In this document: positions 52,524 to 61,811 of the stretch, one piece after another | Position numbering within the stretch: position 1 is the stretch's first letter | Layout of the letters: every line of letters begins with the position of its first letter | Origin: an uncultured Spirochaetales bacterium | Lineage (GTDB): Bacteria > Spirochaetota > Spirochaetia > Sphaerochaetales > Sphaerochaetaceae | Direction of reading: 5' to 3' | Length of the DNA: 64,000 nucleotides | Assembly (NCBI GenBank): GCA_944390045.1 | Contig: CALXOO010000001.1 | Span: 158,002-222,001, forward strand | The notes under the pieces: model-generated | Told to the model about the DNA's origin: nothing | What the model saw: only the letters and a program-made list of their open reading frames with translations | Databases searched by the model: none | Program-made: the position numbers and the translations under genes

Positions 52524-52552
52524 ATTTTACCTGTTTTTTCCATTTCGATAAA
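52524..52552 (-). promoter_or_regulatory. Promoter of the AraC-type sensor gene
   Basis: Minus strand: TTTATC (52552-52547), a 17-base spacer, TAAAAT (52529-52524), then six bases to the ATG at 52517. The remaining 100 bases to the importer gene should hold the regulated importer promoter; I do not see a clear one. Confidence 0.5.
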
Positions 52553-52657
52553 TTCTTTTCCTGATTTTCGGAATATTGGAGATGAACGGAAAATTGCCGA
52601 TTTCGCACTCCTGCAAATGGGGTTTAACCTGAAATCATCACAAAAGGAGGTTGACTT

Positions 52658-53587
52658 ATGGCAACAAGTAACGGTCTTGGCCGTCAGAGCATGAGGAAGC
52701 GCTTTCGTGCAAGCTGGCAGCTCCTCATCCTGCTCTTACCCGGCCTAATCTGGTACCTGCTCTTCTGCTACAAGCCCATGATCGGCCTGAGAATGGCCTT
52801 CTACGACTATAATATTTTCCGCGGCTTCGAAGGCAGTGAGTTCGTGGGTCTGGAGAACTTCAAAATATACATGACGGGTCCGGATTTCTTCCGCACGGTG
52901 AAGAATACCCTCATGATCGCCCTCTGGCAGCTGCTGATCTGTTTCCCGTTCCCGATCCTGCTTGCGATTATCGTGACGGAGATGAAGAGCACCGTGCTGA
53001 GAAAGGCGGTCCAGACGGCAACCTTCCTGCCGTACTTCATCTCTACAGTCGTTGTCTGCGGCATGGTCGTGAACTTCCTCTCTCCCTCCACAGGAATCAT
53101 AAACAAGTTCATTGAGCTCTTCGGAGGAGAGGCGACTTACTTCATGGTCTATCCGCAATACTTCCGCCCGATCTACACCATCATGACGCTCTGGCAGACC
53201 GCCGGATTCAACTCAGTCGTCTACATCGCGGCCCTGATGGGAATCGACACTGAGCTGTATGAGGCGGCACTTGTCGACGGAGCCGGACGCTTCCAGCGCA
53301 TCTGGCATATCACACTGCCCGGCATCGTGCCCACAATCGTGACAATGCTCGTCATGAACATCGGCAAGATGGTCAAGGTCGGCTACGAATCCATCCTGCT
53401 GCTCTACCAGCCCTCGACCTATTCGACTGCTGATGTCATCAGCACATATTCGTTCCGCATGGGTATCCAGAACGGAGACTATGGAATCGCAACCGCTGCA
53501 GGACTCTTCGAGGCAGTCATCGCACTGATCCTCGTCGTCGCGGCCAACAAGGTCTCAAAGAGACTGACAGAGACCGCACTCTGGTAA
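52658..53587 (+). CDS. Carbohydrate ABC permease, LplB/YteP type
   Basis: A 309-residue CUT1-type permease with six membrane segments. It opens FRASWQLLILLLPGLIWYLL and FCYKPMIGLRMAFYDYNIFR; ELYEAALVDGAGRFQRIWHI is the EAA loop that docks an ATPase. LplB/YteP permeases import large oligosaccharides such as unsaturated uronides and are powered by a shared MsmX-type ATPase; no ATPase is in this cluster. Strong ribosome site AAAGGAGGTTGACTT. Confidence 0.93.
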   Translation: MATSNGLGRQSMRKRFRASWQLLILLLPGLIWYLLFCYKPMIGLRMAFYDYNIFRGFEGSEFVGLENFKIYMTGPDFFRTVKNTLMIALWQLLICFPFPILLAIIVTEMKSTVLRKAVQTATFLPYFISTVVVCGMVVNFLSPSTGIINKFIELFGGEATYFMVYPQYFRPIYTIMTLWQTAGFNSVVYIAALMGIDTELYEAALVDGAGRFQRIWHITLPGIVPTIVTMLVMNIGKMVKVGYESILLLYQPSTYSTADVISTYSFRMGIQNGDYGIATAAGLFEAVIALILVVAANKVSKRLTETALW

Positions 53588-53602
53588 GGGGAGGGAAGGA
53601 CA

Positions 53603-54511
53603 ATGGCAAAAGAAAGAAACAAGGGCGGCTCCGGCGCCCGTATCGAGGGTCGCGGCGAGAAGATCTTCGACATCGCAATCACGATTGTCGGCATTGCGCT
53701 CGTCATCCTCTGTCTCTATCCGCTGTGGTATGTGTTCATCGCCTCCGTCAGCCGTCCGCTCTATGTCGAGAACGGATCGGTGATGTTCAGGCCTGTCTTC
53801 TTCACGCTTGAAAGCTACAAGGAGGCCTTCAAGACACCGTTCCTGTGGACAAGCTTCGGCAACTCGCTTTTCTACACCTTCTTCGGTGTTCTTGTGAACA
53901 TGGTTTTCTCGACGACGATGGCCTATGCGCTTTCGAGAAGCCGCCTGCTGTTCCGCAAGGGCTTTACCATGCTTGCCGTCTTCACCATGTGGTTCAGTGC
54001 CGGAATCATCCCGATGTACATGAACTTCCGTGACTTCAATCTTCTGGACACCAGGACGGCCATACTCTTCGGCTTCGCGATCAGCACTTACAACATGATC
54101 ATCCTCAAGAGCTTCTTCGAGCAGGTTCCCTCTGCTCTGGAGGAGGCGGCCTTCATCGATGGTGCAAGCGACTTCCGCATCTTCGTGCAGATCTTCCTGC
54201 CCCTGTCAAAGCCGGCTCTGGCCACAGTCGCGCTGTTCTACGGCGTCAACCGCTGGAACGGCTACTTCTGGCCGATGAACCTGCTGACAAGCGACAGCAA
54301 GGTACCTCTCCAGGTTCTCCTGAAGAAACTGCTTGTCGACAGAACTGCAAACGAGATGGAGAGTGCAATCATCACAAGCGCATCCCTGAGCAACCAGACG
54401 ACTGTGATCTATGCACTGATCCTGCTTGCCATCATCCCGATGGCCGTGATCTATCCTTTCATTCAGAAATACTTCCGCAGCGGTATCACAATCGGTGCGG
54501 TCAAGGGTTAA
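53603..54511 (+). CDS. Carbohydrate ABC permease, LplC/YtcP type
   Basis: A 302-residue CUT1 permease and partner of the preceding gene. ILCLYPLWYVFIASVSRPLY and AFKTPFLWTSFGNSLFYTFF mark the N-terminal half, and ALEEAAFIDGASDFRIFVQI the EAA loop, followed by FLPLSKPALATVALFYGVNR. It follows by 15 bases with a GGGAGGGAAGG site. Confidence 0.93.
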   Translation: MAKERNKGGSGARIEGRGEKIFDIAITIVGIALVILCLYPLWYVFIASVSRPLYVENGSVMFRPVFFTLESYKEAFKTPFLWTSFGNSLFYTFFGVLVNMVFSTTMAYALSRSRLLFRKGFTMLAVFTMWFSAGIIPMYMNFRDFNLLDTRTAILFGFAISTYNMIILKSFFEQVPSALEEAAFIDGASDFRIFVQIFLPLSKPALATVALFYGVNRWNGYFWPMNLLTSDSKVPLQVLLKKLLVDRTANEMESAIITSASLSNQTTVIYALILLAIIPMAVIYPFIQKYFRSGITIGAVKG

Positions 54512-54535
54512 CACTTCAAAAGGAGATAAAATAAG

Positions 54536-56155
54536 ATGAAAAAGAGAACACTGATTCTTTCCATCCTCATCGCTCTCTTCTGCATCCTGCCTCTGGCAGC
54601 CGGTGGCAGCGGCGAGACCACATCCGCCGCCACATCGGACAGCGGAGCCAGGCCGACTCTCAACGAAGACGGAAGCTTCCACCTTCCGATTGCAGACGAG
54701 AAGACGACATTCTCAATCTTCCTCAACTTCAACAACATGCCTTTCGACAACAACTGGGCAGTGTGGAAGGAGCTTGAGGAGAGGACGAATATCCGCTTCG
54801 AGAGCGTCATCAGTCAGACCAACTCCAATGAGACCGAGGCCTACAACCTCATGCTCTCCAGCGGCAACCTGGCAGATGTCATCGGCTACGTCAGTGCTGC
54901 GGACCTGGAGAAGCTGGGCCGTGACGGCGGACTGATCCCGCTTAATGATCTCATTGACGAGTATGCACCGAACATCAAGGCCCTGATGGAGTCGGATCCT
55001 GCCTTCAGGCAGTATGCGACAAGCACAGATGGAAACATCTATTTCATTCCCAAGAACCAGGTCATGAACAATGCAGAGTTCTGGTTCATCAGAGCTGACT
55101 GGCTTGACAAGCTCGGACTCGAGGTCCCGACCACAGTCGACGAGCTCTATGACGTCCTCACCGCATTCCGCAATGAGGATCCGAATGGCAACGGACTGAA
55201 GGACGAGATTCCTCTCTTCGACCGTGCAGGCTGGAAGATGCCGGATGAGTACCTCTATCTGTGGGACACTTCAATCGAGTTCTATGTCAGGGACGGAAAG
55301 ATCACCTACGAGCCCCTGGAAGAGAATTTCAAGACAGGTGTCACCAACCTGATCAAGTGGTACCGCGAAGGCCTGATCGATCCTGAGATCTTCACCCGCG
55401 GACCGAAGAGCAGGGATACGCTTCTTGCCGCAGACCTCGGCGGATGCACACATGACTGGATCAGCGCCGTCTCATATAATGGTACTCTGGACAAGGACAT
55501 CCCCGGCTTCAAGATGATCGGAATCGCTCCTCCTGCAGACCAGAACGGTGTTGTCAAAGAGCGCACGATGAGGTATCCCGGTGTCGGCTGGGGAATCTCC
55601 AGTCAGTGCGAGGATCCCGTGACAGTCATCAAGTTCATGGACTACCTCTTCACTGATGAGGGATCCGCGCTGATGAACTGGGGCATTGAGGGCGAGAGCT
55701 ACTATGTGGATGAGAACGGAGAATTCCAGTTCTACGACTATGTGCTCAACAGCGAGCAGACCGCAACCGGCTATCTGCGTTCCATCGGCGCCATCTACCG
55801 CGTCGGAATGAACCAGACAGGCGAGTATGAGCTGGCAGCCACCAACCAGGAAGGCGTCGATGTCATCGAGCTCTACGAGGCACATCCCGAGTGGTACGAC
55901 AACAGCCAGCCTCCATATGCGGACGGCAAGCTGGACATGAAGTACTTCTCTGAGGACGAGACCCGCTATGAGAGGATCATGGGCCAGATCGAGCCCTATG
56001 TGCAGGAGAAACTGCAGAGCTGGATTCTCGGCACAAGCAACTTCGAAGCCGATTATGACAGCTTCATCGCAGAGCTTCACACCAGAGGCATCGATGAGGC
56101 CATCGAGATCAATCAGAGAGCCTACGACTTCTACATCGGAAGCGGAAGCAACTGA
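54536..56155 (+). CDS. Carbohydrate-binding protein of the ABC importer (family 1, LplA/YtcQ type)
   Basis: A 539-residue binding protein. The signal peptide ends near LPLAAGGSGE. FSIFLNFNNMPFDNNWAVWK and WKELEERTNIRFESVISQTN are the typical opening, and LSSGNLADVIGYVSAADLEK and RADWLDKLGLEVPTTVDELY are family blocks. It should bind oligosaccharides released from sulfated glycans outside the cell. AAGGAGATAAAATAAG precedes the ATG. Confidence 0.94.
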   Translation: MKKRTLILSILIALFCILPLAAGGSGETTSAATSDSGARPTLNEDGSFHLPIADEKTTFSIFLNFNNMPFDNNWAVWKELEERTNIRFESVISQTNSNETEAYNLMLSSGNLADVIGYVSAADLEKLGRDGGLIPLNDLIDEYAPNIKALMESDPAFRQYATSTDGNIYFIPKNQVMNNAEFWFIRADWLDKLGLEVPTTVDELYDVLTAFRNEDPNGNGLKDEIPLFDRAGWKMPDEYLYLWDTSIEFYVRDGKITYEPLEENFKTGVTNLIKWYREGLIDPEIFTRGPKSRDTLLAADLGGCTHDWISAVSYNGTLDKDIPGFKMIGIAPPADQNGVVKERTMRYPGVGWGISSQCEDPVTVIKFMDYLFTDEGSALMNWGIEGESYYVDENGEFQFYDYVLNSEQTATGYLRSIGAIYRVGMNQTGEYELAATNQEGVDVIELYEAHPEWYDNSQPPYADGKLDMKYFSEDETRYERIMGQIEPYVQEKLQSWILGTSNFEADYDSFIAELHTRGIDEAIEINQRAYDFYIGSGSN

Positions 56156-56169
56156 CAGATATTACTTGC

Positions 56170-56191
56170 GGGGCACTTCGGTGCCCCCTCT
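56170..56191 (+). terminator. UUCG-capped hairpin inside the glycan operon
   Basis: GGGGCAC-TTCG-GTGCCCC (56170-56187) followed by CTCTTT. The stable tetraloop and short T-run suggest a partial terminator or RNA-end protector that would let the binding-protein message accumulate above the enzymes downstream. Confidence 0.65.
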
Positions 56192-56205
56192 TTGAGGAGG
56201 ACATA

Positions 56206-57582
56206 ATGACAAGGCGGAAGAACCTTATTTATATTTTTGCAGATCAGTGGCGCTACCATGCCTACGGGGCCGCAGGCGAAGATGACATCACAACTCCAGC
56301 ATTTGATGCCTTCGCACAGGATTCCGTATTCTGCACCTCGGCGCTTTCGACCTATCCGCTATGCTCTCCTCACAGAGCCTCACTGCTGACCGGCAAGGAT
56401 CCGCTCTCACTCGGTTTCTACACCAACTGCAAGAACGGCATCGCAGACCGCGTCATGCTCTATCCGCAGGAGATCACGATCTCGGATGTGCTGCACGGCG
56501 AAGGATACCAGACCGCCTACATCGGAAAGTGGCATCTCGACTCTGCCGAGGTCAATTTCTATGCTGATCCGTCTTCCGGCGCCAGCGCCTGGGATGCCTT
56601 CACACCGCCCGGAGAGAGGCGCCATCACTTCGACTACTGGTATTCCTACGGTGCCATGAATGACCACCTTCATCCTCACTACTGGAGGGATGACGAGAAG
56701 ATGATCAATGTCGAATGCTGGTCAGCCCAGCACGAGACAGATGTCTTCATTTCCTACATGGAAGAGGCAAGGAAGAATGACAGGCCCATTCTGTGCTTCC
56801 TTTCCTGGAATCCGCCGCATCCGCCCTATGACCTGATCGACAAGGAGCGCCTGGCGCTCTACAGTGATCAGGGAGACTTCAGACCCAATGTGCCGGAAGA
56901 GTGGAGGACTGATCCGTCATATCTCAAGGCAAGACAGGAGTATTTTGCCGCGGTTGCCGGACTCGACCAGCAGTTCGCGCGGATTATCAGCTATCTGAAG
57001 GCAACAGGACTCTACGATGAATCCGTCATCGTCCTGTCTGCAGATCACGGCGACTGCATGGGCTCACACGGCCTGTACGGCAAGAATGTCTGGTATGAAG
57101 AGTCGATCCGCATTCCGCTTGTGATCCACGATCCGGATCTGGCACCCGGCCGCTGCAGCAGCATGATAATGAGTGAGGATCAGATGCCGACCCTTCTTGA
57201 GCTCCTTGGAGCAGAGATCCCGCAGACTGTCACGGGCCTCAGCCAGGCCGCGGCCCTGAGGGGAGGAGAGGACCAGCGCCCTTATGCCTACCTCATGAGC
57301 GCTCCGGGCATGCCCGAGCAGCAGGCGCCTTACAGGGCGCTCGGGCTCGATCCCCGTGCCTATGGCTGGAGATCCATAAGGACAGAGAAGGAGAAGTATG
57401 TTGTCGACAACGGAACCGTGCCGGGCGTAAAGAGGCGCAGGCTGCTGTACGACCTTGTGAATGACCCCTATGAGCTGTCTCCAGAGGAGCTTTCACCTTC
57501 CGATCCTGTCTCGAAGCACTATGATGACCTGATCAGGTCTTCGATGAGAAAACCCGCAGACTTCTTCTTTTTGGAGGATTAG
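56206..57582 (+). CDS. Sulfatase 1 (formylglycine type, Cys form)
   Basis: A 458-residue alkaline-phosphatase-fold sulfatase. FADQWRYHAYGAAG carries N-terminal metal ligands; YPLCSPHRASLLTGKDPLS is the CxPxR motif whose Cys becomes formylglycine. AYIGKWHLD has the catalytic Lys/His and VIVLSADHGDCMGSHGLYGK the second metal site. No signal peptide is present, so it acts on imported oligosaccharides. The Cys form needs an anaerobic maturase or a formylglycine-generating enzyme encoded elsewhere. AGGAGG precedes the ATG. Confidence 0.95.
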   Translation: MTRRKNLIYIFADQWRYHAYGAAGEDDITTPAFDAFAQDSVFCTSALSTYPLCSPHRASLLTGKDPLSLGFYTNCKNGIADRVMLYPQEITISDVLHGEGYQTAYIGKWHLDSAEVNFYADPSSGASAWDAFTPPGERRHHFDYWYSYGAMNDHLHPHYWRDDEKMINVECWSAQHETDVFISYMEEARKNDRPILCFLSWNPPHPPYDLIDKERLALYSDQGDFRPNVPEEWRTDPSYLKARQEYFAAVAGLDQQFARIISYLKATGLYDESVIVLSADHGDCMGSHGLYGKNVWYEESIRIPLVIHDPDLAPGRCSSMIMSEDQMPTLLELLGAEIPQTVTGLSQAAALRGGEDQRPYAYLMSAPGMPEQQAPYRALGLDPRAYGWRSIRTEKEKYVVDNGTVPGVKRRRLLYDLVNDPYELSPEELSPSDPVSKHYDDLIRSSMRKPADFFFLED

Positions 57583-58749
57583 ATGAATATAGAGACAAAG
57601 CTTGCACCACTGAGTGAGGCATTCATTCCTGATGCGGTTGAGAAGGCCGTTGCAATTAACGCATCCTGCCTTGATGACTACACGACAGATTTCAAGTACA
57701 GCCACAGCGAGAATGGCTTTTACCCCAGGAGTGGCAACACAGAGTGGACCACAGGCTTCTGGACAGGCCAGCTCTGGCTCTGCTACAGCCTTACAGGCGA
57801 CGAGAGATTCCGCAATGCCGCACTGGTACAGGTCGATTCCTTCCTTGAGCGCATTGAGAAAAAGATCGACGTCGAACACCATGACATGGGCTTTCTCTAC
57901 TCGCCTTCATGCGTCGCCGCATACAAGCACACAGGCAGTGAGACGGGCCGGAAGGCAGCCCTCCTTGCCGCAGACAACCTCATCTCCCGCTTTCATGAGA
58001 AGGGGCAGTTCATCCAGGCCTGGGGCAGCCTTGAGAACAGGAAGGAATACCGCCTCATCGTCGACTGCCTGCTGAATCTCCCTCTTCTCTACTGGGCAAG
58101 CGCGACAACCGGGGACGGGAAGTACAGTGACATCGCAGGCCGTCATTTCAACACTGCACTCTCCTGTGTTCTGCGTCCTGACGGTTCAACCTATCACACA
58201 TACTACTTCGATCCGGAAACCGGCTCTCCGCTGCGCGGCGTGACGGCACAGGGCAACCGGGACGGCTCGCCCTGGGCACGCGGCCAGGCCTGGGCAGTCT
58301 ATGGAAGTGCGCTCGGCTATTCGAAGACAGGAAGCAGTCTTGCCCTCAGCGTCTTTCACCGGACCCTCGACTTCTTTCTTTCACACCTTCCCGAGGACAT
58401 CATTCCTTACTGGGACTTCGATTTCACGAATCCGAGCACAGAGCCGCGTGACTCATCCGCACTTGCCATTGTCATTTGCGGCATGATGGAAGCGGGTGAC
58501 GCGATCGGGGGAGAGGAGGGACGCAAGCTCCATGAGCTCGCACTCCGTCTTCTTGCACGGCTTTATGAGAAGTGCGCCGTGAAGGATGCGACCGTGTCCA
58601 ACGGGCTTCTTCTCCACGGCACCTATGCCCGCAAGAGCGCGACCAACACCTGCCGCAACCGCGGGGTTGACGAGTGCAACATCTGGGGAGACTACTACTA
58701 TCTTGAAGCTCTTGCCCGTGCAGAGGGCAAGTGGGAGGCCTACTGGTGA
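57583..58749 (+). CDS. Glycoside hydrolase family 88 (unsaturated glucuronyl hydrolase)
   Basis: A 388-residue (alpha/alpha)6-barrel enzyme. WTTGFWTGQLWLCYSLTGDE, DVEHHDMGFLYSPSCVAAYK (catalytic Asp), NRDGSPWARGQAWAVYGSAL and GVDECNIWGDYYYLEALAR are diagnostic. GH88 enzymes remove the unsaturated uronic acid left by polysaccharide lyases on chondroitin, hyaluronan or heparin fragments. No signal peptide. Its ATG follows the sulfatase stop directly; GGAGG lies inside the sulfatase end. It defines the substrate as lyase-cleaved, sulfated uronides. Confidence 0.95.
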   Translation: MNIETKLAPLSEAFIPDAVEKAVAINASCLDDYTTDFKYSHSENGFYPRSGNTEWTTGFWTGQLWLCYSLTGDERFRNAALVQVDSFLERIEKKIDVEHHDMGFLYSPSCVAAYKHTGSETGRKAALLAADNLISRFHEKGQFIQAWGSLENRKEYRLIVDCLLNLPLLYWASATTGDGKYSDIAGRHFNTALSCVLRPDGSTYHTYYFDPETGSPLRGVTAQGNRDGSPWARGQAWAVYGSALGYSKTGSSLALSVFHRTLDFFLSHLPEDIIPYWDFDFTNPSTEPRDSSALAIVICGMMEAGDAIGGEEGRKLHELALRLLARLYEKCAVKDATVSNGLLLHGTYARKSATNTCRNRGVDECNIWGDYYYLEALARAEGKWEAYW

Positions 58750-60131
58750 ACATCCTTGTCTTTGTAATGGACCAGCTTTCAGCCCTGGCCCTGGACCTAT
58801 ACGGCGGACCCTTCCATGCGCCGGCCATCTCATCCCTCGCGGAGAATGGAGTCGTGGTGGAGGATGCCTATTGCAACTATCCGCTCTGCCAGCCTTCGCG
58901 CGCATCGCTGTGGACGGGCCAGTATCCGCACCGCAACCGCGTCTGGTCGAATGGCCGCCAGTGGCCCATCACCCCGGTCGACTCTTCTTTCCCGGCACTC
59001 GGAGAGGCCTTCGCCTCTGCCGGCTGGGACTGCCGTCACTTTGGAAAGAAGCATGACGGCGGGGCACTGCGCGGTTTTGTCTGTTCCGCGGAGGAGGAGA
59101 GGAAGATCGGAAATGACAGCGAGGCCTTCCCGTACAACATGGATACCTATGCCGATGTCTATACAGTTGACGAGACGCTCTCTTTCATCAGGGAGCGCAA
59201 GGATGAGCGCCCGCTTCTCATGGTCGTGGACCTTATCAACCCGCACAACATCTGCGGCTGGATCGGCATCAACAAGGGTCCGCATGAGGATGTGCCTTTC
59301 GATGGAGAGCTTCCGCAACTTCCGGTCAATTTCCGCTTTGACGACATAGAATCACGCCCGCTGCCCGTGCAGTACATCTGCTGCTCGCACGTCAGGCAGG
59401 GTCAGGTCTCTGCCTGGACTGAAGAGAACTACAGGCACTACCTTGCCGCCTACAACTACTATCTGCAGAGGGCAGACAGCGACATGAAGAGGGTGCTTGA
59501 TGAAGCCGCCTCGGCCGGTCTCATTGATGATGAGACACTCATCGTCTTCACCAGTGACCATGGGGACAATCTCACCTCGCGCGGTGCCGTGACCAAACAG
59601 GTCTCGCTCTACGAGGAAGTGACCCGCGTACCCCTCATCTTCAGCGGACCTGCCGTGAAGGCAAGAGGCAGATCTGAGGGTCTTTCATCACTGCTTGACC
59701 TCTTTCCGACCCTTCTCGGTGCGGCAGGGCTTGAGCCGGATGAGCGGCTGGACGGAATGGACATAAGCGGCATTCTTGCCGGCAGCGCCATGCCGGAGCA
59801 TGGATATGTCGCAAGTGAGTGGTTCACGGAGTGGGGCTACACGATATCCCCCGGCAGGATGATAAGAATCGGGCACTACAAGTACATGCACTATCTTGAA
59901 GGTGATGGTGAGGAGCTGTACGACCTCGAGAAGGATCCACGCGAGATGAGGAATCTGGCAAAAGACCCCTCATACAGTGCTGTCCTTGAGGAAATGAGAT
60001 CGGCACTGAAAAAGCATATTGAGCGAAGTGCTGATCCCTATTACTCTCTCGAGGTGAAGGCTGACAGGAGGTGGAGGAGCCACCCGGTTGGCTATCACAG
60101 ACATGAGGGGCCGACAGCCCCGGAAGTCTGA
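58746..60131 (+). CDS. Sulfatase 2 (formylglycine type, Cys form)
   Basis: A 461-residue sulfatase. VNILVFVMDQLSALALDLYG is the metal-binding opening, YPLCQPSRASLWTGQYPHRN the CxPxR motif, RHFGKKHDGG the Lys/His region and FTSDHGDNLTSRGAVTK the second metal site. GTG 58746 overlaps the GH88 stop (GTGA); in-frame codons upstream lie in GH88 and are rejected. It is cytoplasmic. The difference from sulfatase 1 outside the core suggests a different sulfate position. Confidence 0.94.
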   Translation: MNILVFVMDQLSALALDLYGGPFHAPAISSLAENGVVVEDAYCNYPLCQPSRASLWTGQYPHRNRVWSNGRQWPITPVDSSFPALGEAFASAGWDCRHFGKKHDGGALRGFVCSAEEERKIGNDSEAFPYNMDTYADVYTVDETLSFIRERKDERPLLMVVDLINPHNICGWIGINKGPHEDVPFDGELPQLPVNFRFDDIESRPLPVQYICCSHVRQGQVSAWTEENYRHYLAAYNYYLQRADSDMKRVLDEAASAGLIDDETLIVFTSDHGDNLTSRGAVTKQVSLYEEVTRVPLIFSGPAVKARGRSEGLSSLLDLFPTLLGAAGLEPDERLDGMDISGILAGSAMPEHGYVASEWFTEWGYTISPGRMIRIGHYKYMHYLEGDGEELYDLEKDPREMRNLAKDPSYSAVLEEMRSALKKHIERSADPYYSLEVKADRRWRSHPVGYHRHEGPTAPEV

Positions 60132-60144
60132 TGCGGAGGTTAAA

Positions 60145-61656
60145 GTGAGACAGGCAATTCTTATCATTACTGATACGACAAGACGTGACATGCTCTCATG
60201 CTACGGGCTGGAAGAGGGCATGAGCACACCTAATCTTGACCGTCTGGCGGCAGAGGGTCTGCGCTATAATGCCGCCTACACCTGCCAGCCGGTCTGCGGA
60301 CCTGCACGCTCTGCCATCTTCACGGGCACATTCCCCCATTCAAACGGGATGGTCACCAACTGCGTTCCGCTTGGAGACAATGTGAAGACCCTGGGGCAGA
60401 GACTGCGCGACAATGGAATTCACGCCGCCTATACAGGCAAGTGGCACCTCGACGGCGGTGACTACTTCGGCCTCGGAGTCTGCCCGGATGGCTGGGATCC
60501 TGACTACTGGTATGACATGCACAATTACCTTGAGGAGCTTACAGACGAACAGAGGATGCGCTCAAGGCAGTCAGAAACCGCCTTTGCTGAGGACTGGGGT
60601 CAGGAGATGACATATGCACACCGCTGCGCGGACAGGGGTATCGACTTTGTGAGAAAGCACAGCAGTGAGGACTTCTTCTTCACGCTCTCCCTCGATGAGC
60701 CACATGGCCCCTGCATCTGCCCGCCGCCTTTCAACACGATGTATGAGAATTTCCGCTTCGCCGACAGGGCTGCCTTCCACGACAGCCTTGAGAACAAGCC
60801 GATGATGCAGCGCCTCTGGGCTGGCGATGCCATCAATGCTGATCCGGAGAGTCTCAGGGGACCAGGCCACATGCTCTCTCTTTTCCTGGGCTGCAACAGC
60901 TTTGCCGACTACGAGATCGGACGTTTCCTGGACGCGGTGGATGAATTGTGCCCCGATGCCCTGGTGATATACACCTCCGACCACGGAGACATGCTAGGCT
61001 CTCACCGCCTGCAGACAAAGAACGCGGCCTTCTACAAGGAGATCTGCAATATCCCGCTTCTTGTGAGGGACGGCCGCAGCGGAGAGAGGGGAGTTGTTGA
61101 CTACCCGGCTTCCCACATCGACATCACACCTACGATTCTCGATTTCTTCTCAATTCCCACTCCCAAGCTCCTTGAAGGACGCAGCATGCTGCCACAGATC
61201 AGGAACAGCAGTCTGCGCATAAACGACTACGTCTATACGGAGTTCACCCGTTATGAAGTCGACCATGACGGTTTTGGCGGACTGCAGATGATGCGCTCTG
61301 TCACCGACGGGCGCTACAAGCTCTCCATCAACCTGATGGACAGCGATGAGCTCTACGATCTTGAAAGTGACCCTGAAGAAGTTGAGAACCTCATCTGGAA
61401 TCCGGACTATGCAGAAATCCGCAACAGGCTCCATGACAGGCTCATTGCCCATATGGATGAGACACGCGACCTCTACCGCGGCTATCAGTGGCTCTGCCGC
61501 CCCTGGAGGAATGACAAGAGTCCGTCCTGGAACAACTCGGCCTGTACCCGGCAGAGGGAGAATGAGGAGTATGAGCCCCGGCAGTGGGACTACGACACCG
61601 GACTGCCGATGAAGGAGGCAGTCAGGGGCAAGAAGCTCTACGACGAGAAGAAATAG
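60145..61656 (+). CDS. Sulfatase 3 (formylglycine type, Cys form)
   Basis: A 503-residue sulfatase. VRQAILIITDTTRRDMLSCY is the metal-binding opening, TCQPVCGPARSAIFTGTFPH the CxPxR motif (VCGPAR), AAYTGKWHLDGGDYFG the Lys/His site and VIYTSDHGDMLGSHRLQTKN the second metal site. GTG 60145 has CGGAGG six bases upstream; earlier in-frame codons overlap sulfatase 2. It is longest at the C-terminus, which is Trp/Arg-rich. Last gene of the glycan operon. Confidence 0.94.
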   Translation: MRQAILIITDTTRRDMLSCYGLEEGMSTPNLDRLAAEGLRYNAAYTCQPVCGPARSAIFTGTFPHSNGMVTNCVPLGDNVKTLGQRLRDNGIHAAYTGKWHLDGGDYFGLGVCPDGWDPDYWYDMHNYLEELTDEQRMRSRQSETAFAEDWGQEMTYAHRCADRGIDFVRKHSSEDFFFTLSLDEPHGPCICPPPFNTMYENFRFADRAAFHDSLENKPMMQRLWAGDAINADPESLRGPGHMLSLFLGCNSFADYEIGRFLDAVDELCPDALVIYTSDHGDMLGSHRLQTKNAAFYKEICNIPLLVRDGRSGERGVVDYPASHIDITPTILDFFSIPTPKLLEGRSMLPQIRNSSLRINDYVYTEFTRYEVDHDGFGGLQMMRSVTDGRYKLSINLMDSDELYDLESDPEEVENLIWNPDYAEIRNRLHDRLIAHMDETRDLYRGYQWLCRPWRNDKSPSWNNSACTRQRENEEYEPRQWDYDTGLPMKEAVRGKKLYDEKK

Positions 61657-61692
61657 GGTGATTCCATCTGTCTGATTCACAAAAGAACCAAA

Positions 61693-61730
61693 GGCTTCCC
61701 GGCTCGGTTTTCCGGGAAGCCATTCTTTTG
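61693..61730 (+). terminator. Terminator of the glycan operon
   Basis: GGCTTCCCGG (61693-61702) pairs with CCGGGAAGCC (61712-61721), followed by ATTCTTTTG. Confidence 0.9.
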
Positions 61731-61811
61731 TGTCAGGCCCTGTATCATTAATTAAAGTATTAAATCGTTCTACTTGTATTGACTGGGCCCAACCTACTAT
61801 AAAATTTCTCG

